The translations under genes and the position numbers were made by a program. From NCBI GenBank assembly GCA_029212505.1, contig JARGOS010000001.1, forward strand, positions 248,001-312,000: 64,000 nucleotides of DNA. Reading direction: 5' to 3'. This document shows positions 1 to 9,583 of this stretch, piece by piece; the first letter of the stretch is position 1, and every line of letters begins with the position of its first letter. A model generated the notes under the pieces. The model did not search any database. It was not told the origin of the DNA and worked only from the letters and a program-made list of their open reading frames with translations. Source of the stretch: Legionellaceae bacterium. Lineage in GTDB: Bacteria; Pseudomonadota; Gammaproteobacteria; Legionellales; Legionellaceae.

Positions 1-680
1 CAGGTCTCTGTGAGTGGTTGAACAGTAGTACCAGACGGCACGCATGATGTTAAGCCATCAGCCGTGACACCTCGTGCGGCAGCTATAGGAGCTGCACTTT
101 GTGGATCATTAACATTCGCTTCAGCAGCGAGCATAACCGCTGTATTAAATGCTCCAGCACCAATGCCGGTCATCGACGCATAGATATGCGTATTTGCAGC
201 TGAGGTAAACGGAACAGAATTGGTTGTTGAATTCGTCATTGATATGGCTAAGCCATGTCGCTTGGTTGAGTCAAGATAAAAAATAATCCCACCTTGATAA
301 AGCTGACCAATTTCGAGTTGCGTTTCGGTAATGGTATTACCCGATACAGTGATACCGTTATTACCAGAAATTAAAGCCACATCAAGGCTTGCAGGTGTTG
401 CACCTCCTCCTGCACCGTTAACCGTTACGCCTATGCCTGAGGTATACCCTAAAATATCAGCACCATTAATGCCCAGACCGTTTGAAACTGTGTAAGCGCC
501 GCTAATCACATTATTCAGAATACTGATACCCGTTCCTGCTGTATATGTTCCTTGTCTTACCGCATCATTAAAGCGTGCATTAACGTAATCTGTGCTCGCA
601 GGATTAGATGCAGCGATAGCAGCAACACTAAATAGGTTGGCTACAGTCAGCAATGTGAATGTGAAAGATAATTTTTTCAT
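1..680 (-). CDS. Secreted protein, partial (C-terminus outside window)
   Basis: The reading frame is open from an ATG at 680 to the window edge, about 226 codons, preceded by an AAGGAG ribosome site. It begins MKKLSFTF followed by a hydrophobic stretch ending AAIAA, a standard Sec signal peptide. The mature part is rich in Gly, Thr, Asn and Ser with repeated short beta-like units (GTGISI, SGIGVTV, NGITVSG). A segment reading YQGGIIFYLD at about residue 97 resembles domains of DUF1566-type surface proteins. The rest of the gene lies to the left of the window, so full length and function are unknown. A periplasmic or surface location is inferred from the signal peptide. Confidence 0.75.
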   Translation of the reverse strand, partial: MKKLSFTFTLLTVANLFSVAAIAASNPASTDYVNARFNDAVRQGTYTAGTGISILNNVISGAYTVSNGLGINGADILGYTSGIGVTVNGAGGGATPASLDVALISGNNGITVSGNTITETQLEIGQLYQGGIIFYLDSTKRHGLAISMTNSTTNSVPFTSAANTHIYASMTGIGAGAFNTAVMLAAEANVNDPQSAAPIAAARGVTADGLTSCVPSGTTVQPLTET

Positions 681-747
681 TATTTAGAGCTCCTTGCTAC
701 TAAATTTAAAATGATGCAGATGTCCCTAATCTTTATAAGTTAGTACT

Positions 748-768
748 TTGTCATTTTCAGAATGACAA
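748..768. repeat. Perfect 8-bp inverted repeat upstream of the secreted-protein gene
   Basis: TTGTCATT and AATGACAA flank a 5-base spacer, 68 bases upstream of the ATG at 680. This could be an operator or a transcript hairpin. No regulator is identified. Confidence 0.35.
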
Positions 769-940
769 TTGAATGAAATAATGTTAAACCTGCTTACCAA
801 TTCTGTCATAATTGAAAGCTTAGTGCAAATACCCTACACCGTTCCATCTTAGCGTGCATGAACTTAACGTACTTTGATTTTTTTATGACAAGAAATGGCT
901 GGTCATGATTATTTTTGGGGTCATTTTAAGGTGCAAGACT

Positions 941-1028
941 TGGCGGAGAGACAGGGATTCGAACCCTGGGAAGGTTGCCCTTCAATGGTTTTCAAGACCA
1001 CCGCAATCGACCACTCTGCCATCTCTCC
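941..1028 (-). tRNA. tRNA-Ser (anticodon UGA)
   Basis: On the minus strand the 88-base sequence starts GGAGAGATGGC and ends CTCTCCGCCA, with an encoded CCA. The acceptor arms pair, the anticodon loop reads CTTGAAA (anticodon TGA), and a long variable arm marks it as a serine tRNA. The T-arm GGTTCGAATCC is intact. A consensus-like promoter lies just upstream. Confidence 0.96.
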
Positions 1029-1038
1029 GAGGACCAGA

Positions 1039-1067
1039 ATATTAGCGCAAACATCGAAGCGATGCAA
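1039..1067 (-). promoter_or_regulatory. Promoter of tRNA-Ser
   Basis: On the minus strand, TTGCAT (-35) and TAATAT (-10) are separated by 17 bases. The -10 box ends 10 bases before the tRNA 5' end. Confidence 0.6.
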
Positions 1068-1114
1068 CAGGGTATGCTTTAAATTTCTGCTTTTTTTATC
1101 TTGATGTATTTATA

Positions 1115-1143
1115 TTCGCAAAAAATTTATCAGTAAGTATAAT
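1115..1143 (+). promoter_or_regulatory. Candidate promoter of bamD
   Basis: A perfect TATAAT box at 1138-1143 has TTCGCA 17 bases upstream, a moderate -35 match. It lies about 60 bases before the chosen bamD start. Confidence 0.4.
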
Positions 1144-1202
1144 GAGCTGGGTTATGCATGGGTTGTTCTGATGAAATGCTTAAGTTAGGGATGAGACGTT
1201 TG

Positions 1203-2009
1203 ATGAAAGCAATAAAATACCTTGTGGTCCTGGGGCTTTTAATAGCTCTTGTAGGTTGTAAAAGTTTTTTTGGTGATCCGGAAGAAAAAGACGAAGGCGA
1301 AGGGCCCTATAAAGGCCAATCTGCGAAGCAATTGTATCAAGATGCACGCACGGCACTGAATAAAAAAGATTATACAGGAGCAATTAAGCGCCTTGAAGCG
1401 ATGGAAATTATGTATCCTTTTCATGATGATGCGGAAGCGGCTGAACTTGAGCTGATGTATGCTTATTATCTGAAAGAAGAATATCCAGCAGCTGCGGCGG
1501 CGGCCGAGCGTTTTATTCATCTTTATCCACGCGCCAAGCGGGTTGATTACGCGTATTATATTAAAGCCATGGCGAACTTCCATCAATCACGTGGCCCAGT
1601 CGCCACATTGTTACCGATGGATCAATCGTGGCGCGATCCTGGCACACAGTCGCAAGCGTATTCGGATTTTGCAACACTGGTTCAGCAGTTTCCTCGGAGC
1701 GAATACAAAGCAGATGCACAGCAGCATATGCTTTATTTGCGTAACATGTTCGCCAATACGGAGCTGAATATTGCAAAATATTATTATGAACGAAGACGGT
1801 TTGTCGCTTCAGCTGAGCGAGCAAGTTATGTTTTGAGAACGTACCCGCAAGCAACGACCACAAAAGAAGCGCTGGGTGTGCTCTACTACGCAAACAAAGC
1901 ATTAAATCTAACACAAGCCGCCGATGATGCCCTCAATGTGTACGCTAAAACGTATGGCGGAAAGCCTTCTGAAGTGCGTTCTGCAGAAAAAGTTGATTTA
2001 ATTGGATAG
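1203..2009 (+). CDS. bamD: Outer membrane protein assembly factor BamD
   Basis: BamD is the essential lipoprotein of the BAM complex that inserts beta-barrel proteins into the outer membrane. The product begins with a lipoprotein signal peptide ending in the lipobox LVGC, so Cys19 would be acylated. TPR-type helices follow, with the family pattern of YxxA/Y-rich repeats (SAKQLYQDA, YYIKAMANFHQS). Length, about 268 residues, fits the family. The ATG at 1203 gives the shortest normal signal peptide. ATG 1191 and 1158 are in frame upstream, but AGGG directly abuts 1191, so 1203 is preferred. It is followed by wrbA 22 bases downstream. Confidence 0.9.
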   Translation: MKAIKYLVVLGLLIALVGCKSFFGDPEEKDEGEGPYKGQSAKQLYQDARTALNKKDYTGAIKRLEAMEIMYPFHDDAEAAELELMYAYYLKEEYPAAAAAAERFIHLYPRAKRVDYAYYIKAMANFHQSRGPVATLLPMDQSWRDPGTQSQAYSDFATLVQQFPRSEYKADAQQHMLYLRNMFANTELNIAKYYYERRRFVASAERASYVLRTYPQATTTKEALGVLYYANKALNLTQAADDALNVYAKTYGGKPSEVRSAEKVDLIG

Positions 2010-2015
2010 CGATAG

Positions 2016-2630
<615 letters not shown>

Positions 2631-2659
2631 ATTGTGATCGAGATGTGAGGTGTGGTGTC

Positions 2660-3430
2660 ATGCGTGTCATGAGTTTTAATGCCAACGGCATACGCTCGGC
2701 GGCTAGAAAAGGTTTTTTTGAGTGGTTTCATCAGCAAAACATCGATTTTTTGTGTGTTCAAGAAACCAAGGCGCAACGTGAGCAATTAGAAAGCGATCCG
2801 CTTTTTTTTCCTGAAGGTTATACCTGCGAGTATGTGGATGCCGTAAAAAAAGGCTACAGCGGCGTGGCGATTTATGCGCGTCAAAAACCGATGGTAGTAA
2901 CGAAAAGCCTTGGGTTTGATACGGCAGATAACGAAGGGCGGTATGTGCGATTCGATTATGATAATTTAAGTATTGTTTCGTTGTATTTACCTTCGGGTAC
3001 CACGGGTGATGTTCGACAAACCGTTAAATATGATTTTTTAGATAAATTTGAAGCGCATCTGCGTGAATTAAAGGCGCAGGGCCGCGAATGCATTATCTGC
3101 GGTGATTATAATATTGTGCATAAAGAAATTGATATTAAAAATTGGCGTGCCAATCAAAAAAACTCAGGATGTTTGCCTGAGGAGCGTGCATGGCTAGATA
3201 CCGTGTTTGGGCCGCTTGGGTTCGTGGATGCGTTTCGGGTTAAAAATCACGCGCCGGAGCAATACACCTGGTGGTCGAATCGAGGGCAAGCACGTGCAAA
3301 TAACGTCGGATGGCGCATTGATTATCAAGTGATCACGCCGGGTTTGGCAGACAGTATTGTGGACGTGCGAATTGATCGCGAGCCGTTTTTTTCTGACCAT
3401 GCGCCTTTGACAATTGAATATAATATATAA
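2660..3430 (+). CDS. xthA: Exodeoxyribonuclease III family protein (copy 1)
   Basis: ExoIII/AP endonuclease family enzymes cut DNA 5' of abasic sites and digest duplex DNA 3'-5'. Visible motifs are MSFNANGIR at the N-terminus, the catalytic Glu in CVQETKAQ, GDYNIVHKEID, and the C-terminal SDHAPLTIEY catalytic His. The LPEERAWLD segment is also typical. Length is 256 residues. The ATG at 2660 is chosen because the protein then starts at the conserved strand, although the frame stays open upstream. A paralogue follows 18 bases later. Confidence 0.9.
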   Translation: MRVMSFNANGIRSAARKGFFEWFHQQNIDFLCVQETKAQREQLESDPLFFPEGYTCEYVDAVKKGYSGVAIYARQKPMVVTKSLGFDTADNEGRYVRFDYDNLSIVSLYLPSGTTGDVRQTVKYDFLDKFEAHLRELKAQGRECIICGDYNIVHKEIDIKNWRANQKNSGCLPEERAWLDTVFGPLGFVDAFRVKNHAPEQYTWWSNRGQARANNVGWRIDYQVITPGLADSIVDVRIDREPFFSDHAPLTIEYNI

Positions 3431-3448
3431 AACAAATTAAGGTAAACC

Positions 3449-4219
3449 ATGCTTAAAATCGCCAGTTGGAATGTGAATTCGTTGAATGTACGACTTGAGC
3501 CGGTTTTGGCATGGCTTGAAACCTCGGGTACGGACGTACTCGCACTGCAAGAAACCAAAGTTCCGGATGATAAATTTCCGCTTGAAGCGTTTGTCGAGCG
3601 TGGGTATCACGTGGCTTTTTCGGGTCAGAAAACCTACAACGGTGTCGCAATTATTAGCCGTACACCGCTTGAAAAGGTTGTGATGGATGTTCCTGGGTTG
3701 GACGATCCTCAGCGTCGGTTTATGGCATGCACCGTCGCGGGCGTGCGTTTAATTGATTTATATGTTCCCAACGGTTCTGCCGTCGGTTCTGATAAATATG
3801 CTTATAAACTCCATTGGCTGCAGCATGTCACTGCGTTTATTCAAGAAGAGCTGGTGCGTTATCCTGATCTTGTTGTTGTTGGAGATTTTAATATTGCACC
3901 GGATGACCGTGATGTTCACAATCCTGCGCGTTGGGAAGGCTCGGTGTTGGTGAGTCCTGCAGAGCGTGAGGCTTATCAACATTTATTAAAACTGGGTTTG
4001 TTTGATAGCTTTCGTTTGTTTGAGCAGCCACGTGATACGTTCAGTTGGTGGGACTATCGAGGGGCTGGTTTTCGGCAAAATCACGGATTACGCATTGATT
4101 TGTTGCTTTTGAGTGAGTCGCTTAAAACTCGTTGTTTTGAGAGTCATATCGACGCAGAACCGCGTGCAGCCGAGCGTCCGTCTGATCATGCTCCGGTGTC
4201 GGTTATGCTTTCAATATAA
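3449..4219 (+). CDS. xthA: Exodeoxyribonuclease III family protein (copy 2)
   Basis: Second ExoIII/AP endonuclease paralogue, 256 residues. Motifs: KIASWNVNSLNVR at the N-terminus, the catalytic Glu in ALQETKVP, GDFNIAPDDRDVHNP, HGLRIDLLLLS and the terminal SDHAPVSV. An AAGG-type site precedes the ATG. Its motifs (SWNVNS, DFNIAP, RIDLLL) match the canonical XthA subgroup better than copy 1. The two genes are probably one transcript, giving two base-excision-repair nucleases of different subclass. Confidence 0.92.
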   Translation: MLKIASWNVNSLNVRLEPVLAWLETSGTDVLALQETKVPDDKFPLEAFVERGYHVAFSGQKTYNGVAIISRTPLEKVVMDVPGLDDPQRRFMACTVAGVRLIDLYVPNGSAVGSDKYAYKLHWLQHVTAFIQEELVRYPDLVVVGDFNIAPDDRDVHNPARWEGSVLVSPAEREAYQHLLKLGLFDSFRLFEQPRDTFSWWDYRGAGFRQNHGLRIDLLLLSESLKTRCFESHIDAEPRAAERPSDHAPVSVMLSI

Positions 4220-4302
4220 CAAAGTGCTTTATTTTTTTACACAGCCATGTTATCATGTGTCAACTAACCAGGTTTTATACCCACAATTAAGAGGTGATGA
4301 CT

Positions 4303-5097
4303 ATGCCAATGACACAAAAAACAGCTCAAAACTTACTTGATACATATAAAGTAATGCTAAAGAATCTAGAAACTAATTTACGCGAAGATGACAAAAAGAA
4401 TCCGATCGTAAAGACATTTATTCCAAACTTATTGGAAGCATTAATGGTGATCTCTGGGGAATTGCTATGTACTCATGACACGCTTGCTCAGGCAAAAGCT
4501 CAATTAGAATCGAGTGTTCAGCCTAAGCAGCCATCGCGCAATGGATCTATACCCGAAACTACGTTGGAGTATTTAGCTCGCACATATGAAACTAACGCGC
4601 TTTTAACGCTTCAAGATGATATAAGGGTAGGCTTAGAACGGGAAGTCCTAAAAATGCCTTCAGAGCTTCAAGCGCAAATACAAGCGCACATAAAAGAAGG
4701 CTTAGAAAGGGAAGTCCTAATCATGCCTTCAGAGCTTCAAGCGCAAATAAAAGAAGGCTTAAGTTTAAAAGCCGTATCTCATGCTGAGGTGCCTTCAATA
4801 GCTGAAGAACCTGTTGGTGCACCAACCGAAGGTGAGCCTGAAAGCGAAGCGAATGATGCGATTGAATTGGCTATGTGGCTCCTGCGTGGCGCTTGGGGCG
4901 TAAGTTTTGTCATAAGTTTAGGTGCGTTAGTTTTTGCAGCGATGACGTTAAACCCAGTAATCATGGCTGTTGGCGTTGCAGCGACAGCCGCCAGTGGTTT
5001 TGCGTTAGCTCAATCATTTGGATTTTTTAGTAATCATTCTGATGATTTGACAGGAGCTGCTCCGACAAACTTAGTAGATGCTACACCCCCTATGTAA
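4303..5097 (+). CDS. Unknown protein with internal repeat and C-terminal membrane segment
   Basis: Not recognised. The roughly 264-residue product has a polar, helical N-terminal half and a duplicated unit at about residues 109-150 (GLEREVL, MPSELQAQI). An acidic linker follows, then one long or two short hydrophobic helices (about residues 195-240) and a short polar tail. No signal peptide is seen. AGAGGTG at 4289-4296 best fits the ATG at 4303, although ATG 4297 and GTG 4294 are in frame. A strong terminator follows. The architecture resembles secreted effector or tail-anchored proteins of intracellular bacteria, but there is no functional motif. Confidence 0.75.
   Translation: MPMTQKTAQNLLDTYKVMLKNLETNLREDDKKNPIVKTFIPNLLEALMVISGELLCTHDTLAQAKAQLESSVQPKQPSRNGSIPETTLEYLARTYETNALLTLQDDIRVGLEREVLKMPSELQAQIQAHIKEGLEREVLIMPSELQAQIKEGLSLKAVSHAEVPSIAEEPVGAPTEGEPESEANDAIELAMWLLRGAWGVSFVISLGALVFAAMTLNPVIMAVGVAATAASGFALAQSFGFFSNHSDDLTGAAPTNLVDATPPM
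4629..4749 (+). repeat. Near-identical 52-bp tandem duplication inside the unknown gene
   Basis: Bases 4629-4680 and 4698-4749 are near-identical copies, offset by 69 bases (23 codons), so the frame is kept. A third partial start (AAGAAGGCTTA) follows at about 4753. The high base identity suggests a recent duplication. Confidence 0.85.
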
Positions 5098-5122
5098 TCG
5101 TTGCTTAAGCTAAATAAGTATA

Positions 5123-5157
5123 AAAAAGGGTCTATTCAACATAGGCCCTTTTTTTTT
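5123..5157 (+). terminator. Rho-independent terminator
   Basis: The stem GGGTCTAT / ATAGGCCC (one G-U pair) with a five-base loop is flanked by an A run on the left and nine T on the right. It lies about 25 bases after the stop at 5097. Confidence 0.9.
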
Positions 5158-5228
5158 GGGATTTTTTTATTCAAGATTTTAGCAAAACTGCCGACCTATT
5201 AAGCATGTAGTTATGACTGGATGCTTAT

Positions 5229-5456
5229 ATGCGAGGTATCATAATCATTATTCTTACGCTTGCGTGCATAACAGCCTGCGTGACGACATCACAACGTGCT
5301 AATACTAATACAAACAGGGATGCAAGCCCTGCTCGTCAAGCAACGTTTGTACGTTATGAAGGCGTCAAACACAAGCTTTATTATCCGTCAAATTTTTATA
5401 CAGATAACACAGAGCAAGCTCAAGACCGCTCAGCGAGAGCTTGGTGGAATCAATAG
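5229..5456 (+). CDS. Small putative lipoprotein
   Basis: A 75-residue product starts MRGIIIIILTLAC and has a lipobox-like ITAC, so it is probably a lipoprotein with a mature part of about 58 residues. The remainder (TSQRANTN, a Tyr-rich middle, ending RAWWNQ) shows no known domain. The ribosome site is weak (CTGGA). It ends 2 bases before the convergent gene at 5459. Function is unknown. Confidence 0.6.
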   Translation: MRGIIIIILTLACITACVTTSQRANTNTNRDASPARQATFVRYEGVKHKLYYPSNFYTDNTEQAQDRSARAWWNQ

Positions 5457-5458
5457 CA

Positions 5459-5842
5459 TTAGCTGGCATCGATGGCTTGTAGGAGTACTTTGATGTCTAA
5501 GATTAATGATTTGATTTCATTTTGGCCATAACACCCGACTTCAAAAGAAAAACCTAATTTAACCAGAGCTTCTTCTAATAACTCTTCTGTTTTGAGTTTA
5601 TTTTTTTTATCAAGGTAATGCCCGGCAAAAAAAACAGAGGCGCCGTCTAAATTTTTTTCACATGTAGGACGATCTTGGTAGCGGCTTAACCAATCAATTT
5701 TTAACGCTAATTCACGACATTTATTCGCAAGTTCTTCGTTATCACGATCGTCGCTGTTGGCGGCGTAAGCATGCATGCTCAGGAAGCTTAAAACAAAAGC
5801 CATACTGAGGGCTAGAAAACATGGTTTTTTGAACAGGTTCAT
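5459..5842 (-). CDS. Unknown secreted protein
   Basis: A 127-residue product with a clear Sec signal peptide (KK n-region, hydrophobic core, HAYAA cleavage site at about residue 28) and an AAGGAG site upstream. The mature part of about 100 residues contains three Cys (KCREL, TCEKN, GCYGQ) and mixed charges. No family is recognised. A periplasmic location is inferred. Confidence 0.75.
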   Translation of the reverse strand: MNLFKKPCFLALSMAFVLSFLSMHAYAANSDDRDNEELANKCRELALKIDWLSRYQDRPTCEKNLDGASVFFAGHYLDKKNKLKTEELLEEALVKLGFSFEVGCYGQNEIKSLILDIKVLLQAIDAS

Positions 5843-6029
5843 ATCAAGCTCCTTAGGGTTGATTACGTGACAGCATGTTCTTACTAGTTGTATCTAAAAT
5901 TGCTTAAAACAACAAGTGATGTTTTTATTTGTGAATTATTTTTTAATGTTGAATGGGCTTGGCAGAGGTTGTTTTTTCTGAAAGAATAACGCACGAAGAC
6001 ATGCCAGGAAGGCCTTAATTTATGACAAA

Positions 6030-7667
6030 ATGCGTTTAAAAAAATATATTCGTATTTTTATAGCCTTGTTTTCGCTGCTGCTGATCTTATGTGTTTTTAT
6101 GGCATATACACATGTAGGTAGCCTCAAACGCGATCCTTTGGTTCTCATGAATCGCTATTATCAAAAAAAGGTCACAAACCCAGAGGTTGCACGGCAAGCA
6201 CTTGAGCTGATTTTAAAACAAGATAAATATCATCGTTTAGCTCTCATCGAGTTAAGCCAATGGCTTATCCAACAAAAAGATTTTACGGGTGCGTTACCCT
6301 ATGTCGAGCGCTTACATCAGCAATGGCCTAATCAGCATCAATACACATTTCAATTGGCCTATTTATATTATCAGGCGGGTTTATGGGAGCGTGCCAAACC
6401 GCTTTTTTTAGCTTTGGCTTATGAGCCGCTCAGTGTATGGTCTAAGCCAGCGCAAGCGGCTTTACGTGGTATGAGCTCGTATTTACCCAATTATAAAGAT
6501 TGGGTGGATGCCAAGTTTTTTTATCCTGCCTGGTCTGCTGATGATTCAGATACGGCTATCAAAGAAGATGAGCTTGATACGTTCTATCGGTTACGAAAGC
6601 AAGATCGTACGGCGGCGCGTGTTTATCTTGAATCGGTTAATCATATTCACCCAAATCATGCCCAAGCACTTAAAGAAGCGGGTTTTTTAGCGATTGAAGA
6701 AGGGCGTATTCATGATGCGGTTGCACTCTTTAAGCGTATTTATGCAATCACGCATGATCCTGCAGTGGCAATGCAAATTGGATATTTATACAGCAGTATT
6801 AATCAAAATAAACAAGCGTATCATTATTTTAATTTAGCTACAGAAAGCTCCGATCCTAAACTCTCTTGGATTGCACAAGACGCGATGACACGTTTTGCCG
6901 GTCAACAAACCAAAGCTTTTCCTAATCCGTATTACGGTGAGTTTTTTGCGATGCCGTTTACACAAAATCGTTTTGGAATTACCGTGACGCAGTTCATTGG
7001 TCGATTAGGTGTTGAGTTAGATTTGCCTATGCGGCCCCGCGCTTATACGTTTACGCGACGTACGCAAGATAATCGTGCCAATGATTTAGGCGAATTACCC
7101 CAATTGTATGAAGACAATGTTTGGGTTTCGGGTGTGGGCGGGCAAATTTTTCCGTTTAAAAAATTACCGCTGTTTATTTATGTTGAAGCGGGCGGTGCTT
7201 ATGATTTATATGATCGTGCACGTGAACGCTGGCGGCCGGATTTACGTGCGGGCTTTATGTATTATCAAGAGGTTGGGGCACGTCCATCTTATTTTACAAA
7301 ACCAACGTACAGTACGAATTACTATGCGATTTGGTATGCCGAAATGACGTATTTTTCTCGTTATGATAACAATGTGATTGCGTCGGTTCGAACGCACCAA
7401 GGTATTCGCTTATTTCAGTACAAAAGCAGCATGGTGAATTTATTTGTTCGCGGCCGTGTGATTGAGGATACGCGTCGCGATTTTTATAATAATTTTGCAG
7501 AACTTGGGCCGGGGCTCGCAATTATTCCATCCAATCGTTATAACTTTGAAATTCATTTGGATTATATCAACGGTATGTATTTGCCTGCTGGAGGACGTGA
7601 GCCTAACCCATACAATAAATATTACAGTAATAAACGCGCACTTTTGCAGTTTTATGTGAAGGTCTAA
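6030..7667 (+). CDS. NfrA-like outer-membrane TPR/beta-barrel protein
   Basis: The product (545 residues) has an N-terminal hydrophobic helix (residues 8-26), TPR-like repeats through about residue 280 (QALELILKQDKYHRLALIEL, AGLWERAKPLF), and a C-terminal half rich in alternating aromatic strands ending in FYVKV, a beta-barrel-like finish. The C-terminal region (GQIFPFKKLPLFIYVEAGGA, ELGPGLAI) resembles the NfrA C-terminal domain of phage N4 adsorption protein A. It is much shorter than E. coli NfrA (about 990 residues). The next gene, 23 bases on, is NfrB-like, which supports the call: NfrA would export the glycan made by NfrB. AGGAAGG lies rather far from the ATG, and a six-codon frame begins between them. 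Confidence 0.7.
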   Translation: MRLKKYIRIFIALFSLLLILCVFMAYTHVGSLKRDPLVLMNRYYQKKVTNPEVARQALELILKQDKYHRLALIELSQWLIQQKDFTGALPYVERLHQQWPNQHQYTFQLAYLYYQAGLWERAKPLFLALAYEPLSVWSKPAQAALRGMSSYLPNYKDWVDAKFFYPAWSADDSDTAIKEDELDTFYRLRKQDRTAARVYLESVNHIHPNHAQALKEAGFLAIEEGRIHDAVALFKRIYAITHDPAVAMQIGYLYSSINQNKQAYHYFNLATESSDPKLSWIAQDAMTRFAGQQTKAFPNPYYGEFFAMPFTQNRFGITVTQFIGRLGVELDLPMRPRAYTFTRRTQDNRANDLGELPQLYEDNVWVSGVGGQIFPFKKLPLFIYVEAGGAYDLYDRARERWRPDLRAGFMYYQEVGARPSYFTKPTYSTNYYAIWYAEMTYFSRYDNNVIASVRTHQGIRLFQYKSSMVNLFVRGRVIEDTRRDFYNNFAELGPGLAIIPSNRYNFEIHLDYINGMYLPAGGREPNPYNKYYSNKRALLQFYVKV

Positions 7668-7690
7668 AAGGATGAAGAGGAGCATGAACC

Positions 7691-9565
7691 ATGCATGATA
7701 TGATATTAACGCTTTATTTATTGATGTGGTACATGCTGGTTGCTCTGTCGGTTGTGTTTATTATTTCAGGCTTAGATGATTTATTTTTTGATGTGATTTA
7801 TTGGATCCGATGGCCTTATCGTTTGTGGAAGCAACGCACGTATAAGGCTTTAACGTATGAGCAGCTCTTGTCTTCGCCAGAAAAATGGATTGCAGTATTG
7901 GTGCCGTGTTGGCAAGAAGCGAACGTGATAGGCAATATGCTACGGCATAATTGCAGCTCCATGGATTATGATAAATATATTATTTTTGTGGGTTTGTACC
8001 CGAACGATCCGATGACCCTTGCTGAAGTTGAAGCCGTGGCTTCGCATGATAAGCATATACAGGCTGTCATTGGTCCTAAACCCGGACCGACCAATAAAGC
8101 AGCTAATTTAAATCAATTGTACAAAGCCACGCAACATTATGAGGCTGAACACGATACGGTATTTGATATTATTTTATTTCATGATTCAGAAGATGTGATT
8201 CATCCTTTATCGTTTAAATTATATAATTATTTAATTCCACGTAAAGACATGATTCAATTACCGGTGTTTCCGCTGGAAGTACCGTATCGGAAGTTTACGC
8301 ATTGGCTTTATGCTGATGAGTTCGCTGAGGGGCATACAAAAAATATTATTGTGCGTGAAGCGCTTAAATTGCATGTGCCATCGGCAGGCGTGGGCACAGC
8401 GTTTTCAAGACGTGCGTTGTTAGCTTTAGCGGAAGAGTCTGAAGGCCTTCCTTTTGAAGAAAATTCATTGGCGGAAGATTATCGAACGTCGTTTAGATTA
8501 CGAGCTTATGGTTTTAAATCTATTTTTTTGACGCAATATATTTTGCGAACGAAATGGGTCAAACAAGGGATTTTTAAAAAGAAATATTGTCAAAAAACAA
8601 TCAAAGAACAGGTGGCGACACGAGCGATGTTTCCCCAGAATTATTTTCAAGCGGTTCGGCAAAAATCGAGATGGATCATTGGCATTGTTTTTCAAGAATG
8701 GGAGCATACTCCTTGGCCTAAGTCTTGGCGTTTACGTTACTCTTTGGCGCATGATAGAAAAGCGTTTATTACGCATTTTATTAATGGCTCGGCTTATTTT
8801 TTATTAATATTTTGGCTGGTTTATGCTGTAGGAACGGTAAATCATCCCAACTATCCCGCATTACAAGAACAATTTAATCTGCATCGTTGGGTTTGGTGGC
8901 TTATTTTAATCGGCACGTTCATGATGGGCATGCGTTTAGTGCAGCGTATGATTGCAACGCACCGTGTATATGGAGCGCGTGCAGCAAGTTTGACGCTTTT
9001 ACGGGCGAGTTATGGAAATTTATTAAATTTACATGCTTTGATTCGTGCTTATCGGCTATATTTTGTATCGGTTGGTCAGCGTACAAAAACAAAGGTGGTC
9101 GCTTGGGATAAAACCGATCATCAATTTCCTGGTCGCCATATACTCGTGCCTTTTAAGCGACGCCTTGGCGATTTATTACTGGAAGATGGTTTAATCTCCG
9201 AGCATGAACTACGCCAAGCTTTATTATTACAAAGAAAAACGGGGGAGCGACTCGGCGATGTGCTCGTACACCTGGGTATGATAACCCAGGATGCATTATT
9301 TCCTTGGCTGGGAAAGCAATACGCACTGCAACTTTTTCCACGTAGTCAGCTTGAAAAGGCGCGTGAGGCGTGTAAACTAAGTCTCACAAACAAACAGAGA
9401 CGTTGGCTTGTCAACGTAGGGTTATTTTTGACAGCGTTTAATGATGCAACACAGCATGTAACGCTTGGACTTGGTGATCCAACCAATGAAATTTTGATTG
9501 CTGAGGCAAAGCGAAAATTCTCAGCTTACACGGTCAATTTTGTATTGATTCATCCAGGGAAGTAA
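7691..9565 (+). CDS. NfrB-like glycosyltransferase family 2 with c-di-GMP-binding (MshEN-type) domain
   Basis: An inner-membrane glycan synthase, 624 residues. After an N-terminal membrane helix (about 5-30) comes a GT2 domain: LVPCWQEANVI, a DxD-like FHDSEDVIHP, the acid LAEDYRTSFR and RQKSRWIIGI, the acceptor-site RW motif of processive synthases. Several membrane helices follow (about 365-430). The C-terminus holds an MshEN/T2SSE-N domain with RRLGDLLLEDGLI and ERLGDVLVHLGMI, the repeated RLG-x(2)-L motif known to bind c-di-GMP. Same architecture as E. coli NfrB (about 745 residues), paired with an NfrA-like exporter. Activity is expected to be switched on by c-di-GMP. Confidence 0.8.
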   Translation: MHDMILTLYLLMWYMLVALSVVFIISGLDDLFFDVIYWIRWPYRLWKQRTYKALTYEQLLSSPEKWIAVLVPCWQEANVIGNMLRHNCSSMDYDKYIIFVGLYPNDPMTLAEVEAVASHDKHIQAVIGPKPGPTNKAANLNQLYKATQHYEAEHDTVFDIILFHDSEDVIHPLSFKLYNYLIPRKDMIQLPVFPLEVPYRKFTHWLYADEFAEGHTKNIIVREALKLHVPSAGVGTAFSRRALLALAEESEGLPFEENSLAEDYRTSFRLRAYGFKSIFLTQYILRTKWVKQGIFKKKYCQKTIKEQVATRAMFPQNYFQAVRQKSRWIIGIVFQEWEHTPWPKSWRLRYSLAHDRKAFITHFINGSAYFLLIFWLVYAVGTVNHPNYPALQEQFNLHRWVWWLILIGTFMMGMRLVQRMIATHRVYGARAASLTLLRASYGNLLNLHALIRAYRLYFVSVGQRTKTKVVAWDKTDHQFPGRHILVPFKRRLGDLLLEDGLISEHELRQALLLQRKTGERLGDVLVHLGMITQDALFPWLGKQYALQLFPRSQLEKAREACKLSLTNKQRRWLVNVGLFLTAFNDATQHVTLGLGDPTNEILIAEAKRKFSAYTVNFVLIHPGK

Positions 9566-9583
9566 TGCAAATAAAGAGTGGCA

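Noticed and set aside
895-1104. 69-codon frame on the plus strand
   Set aside because: It runs across the tRNA-Ser gene on the other strand and has no ribosome site.
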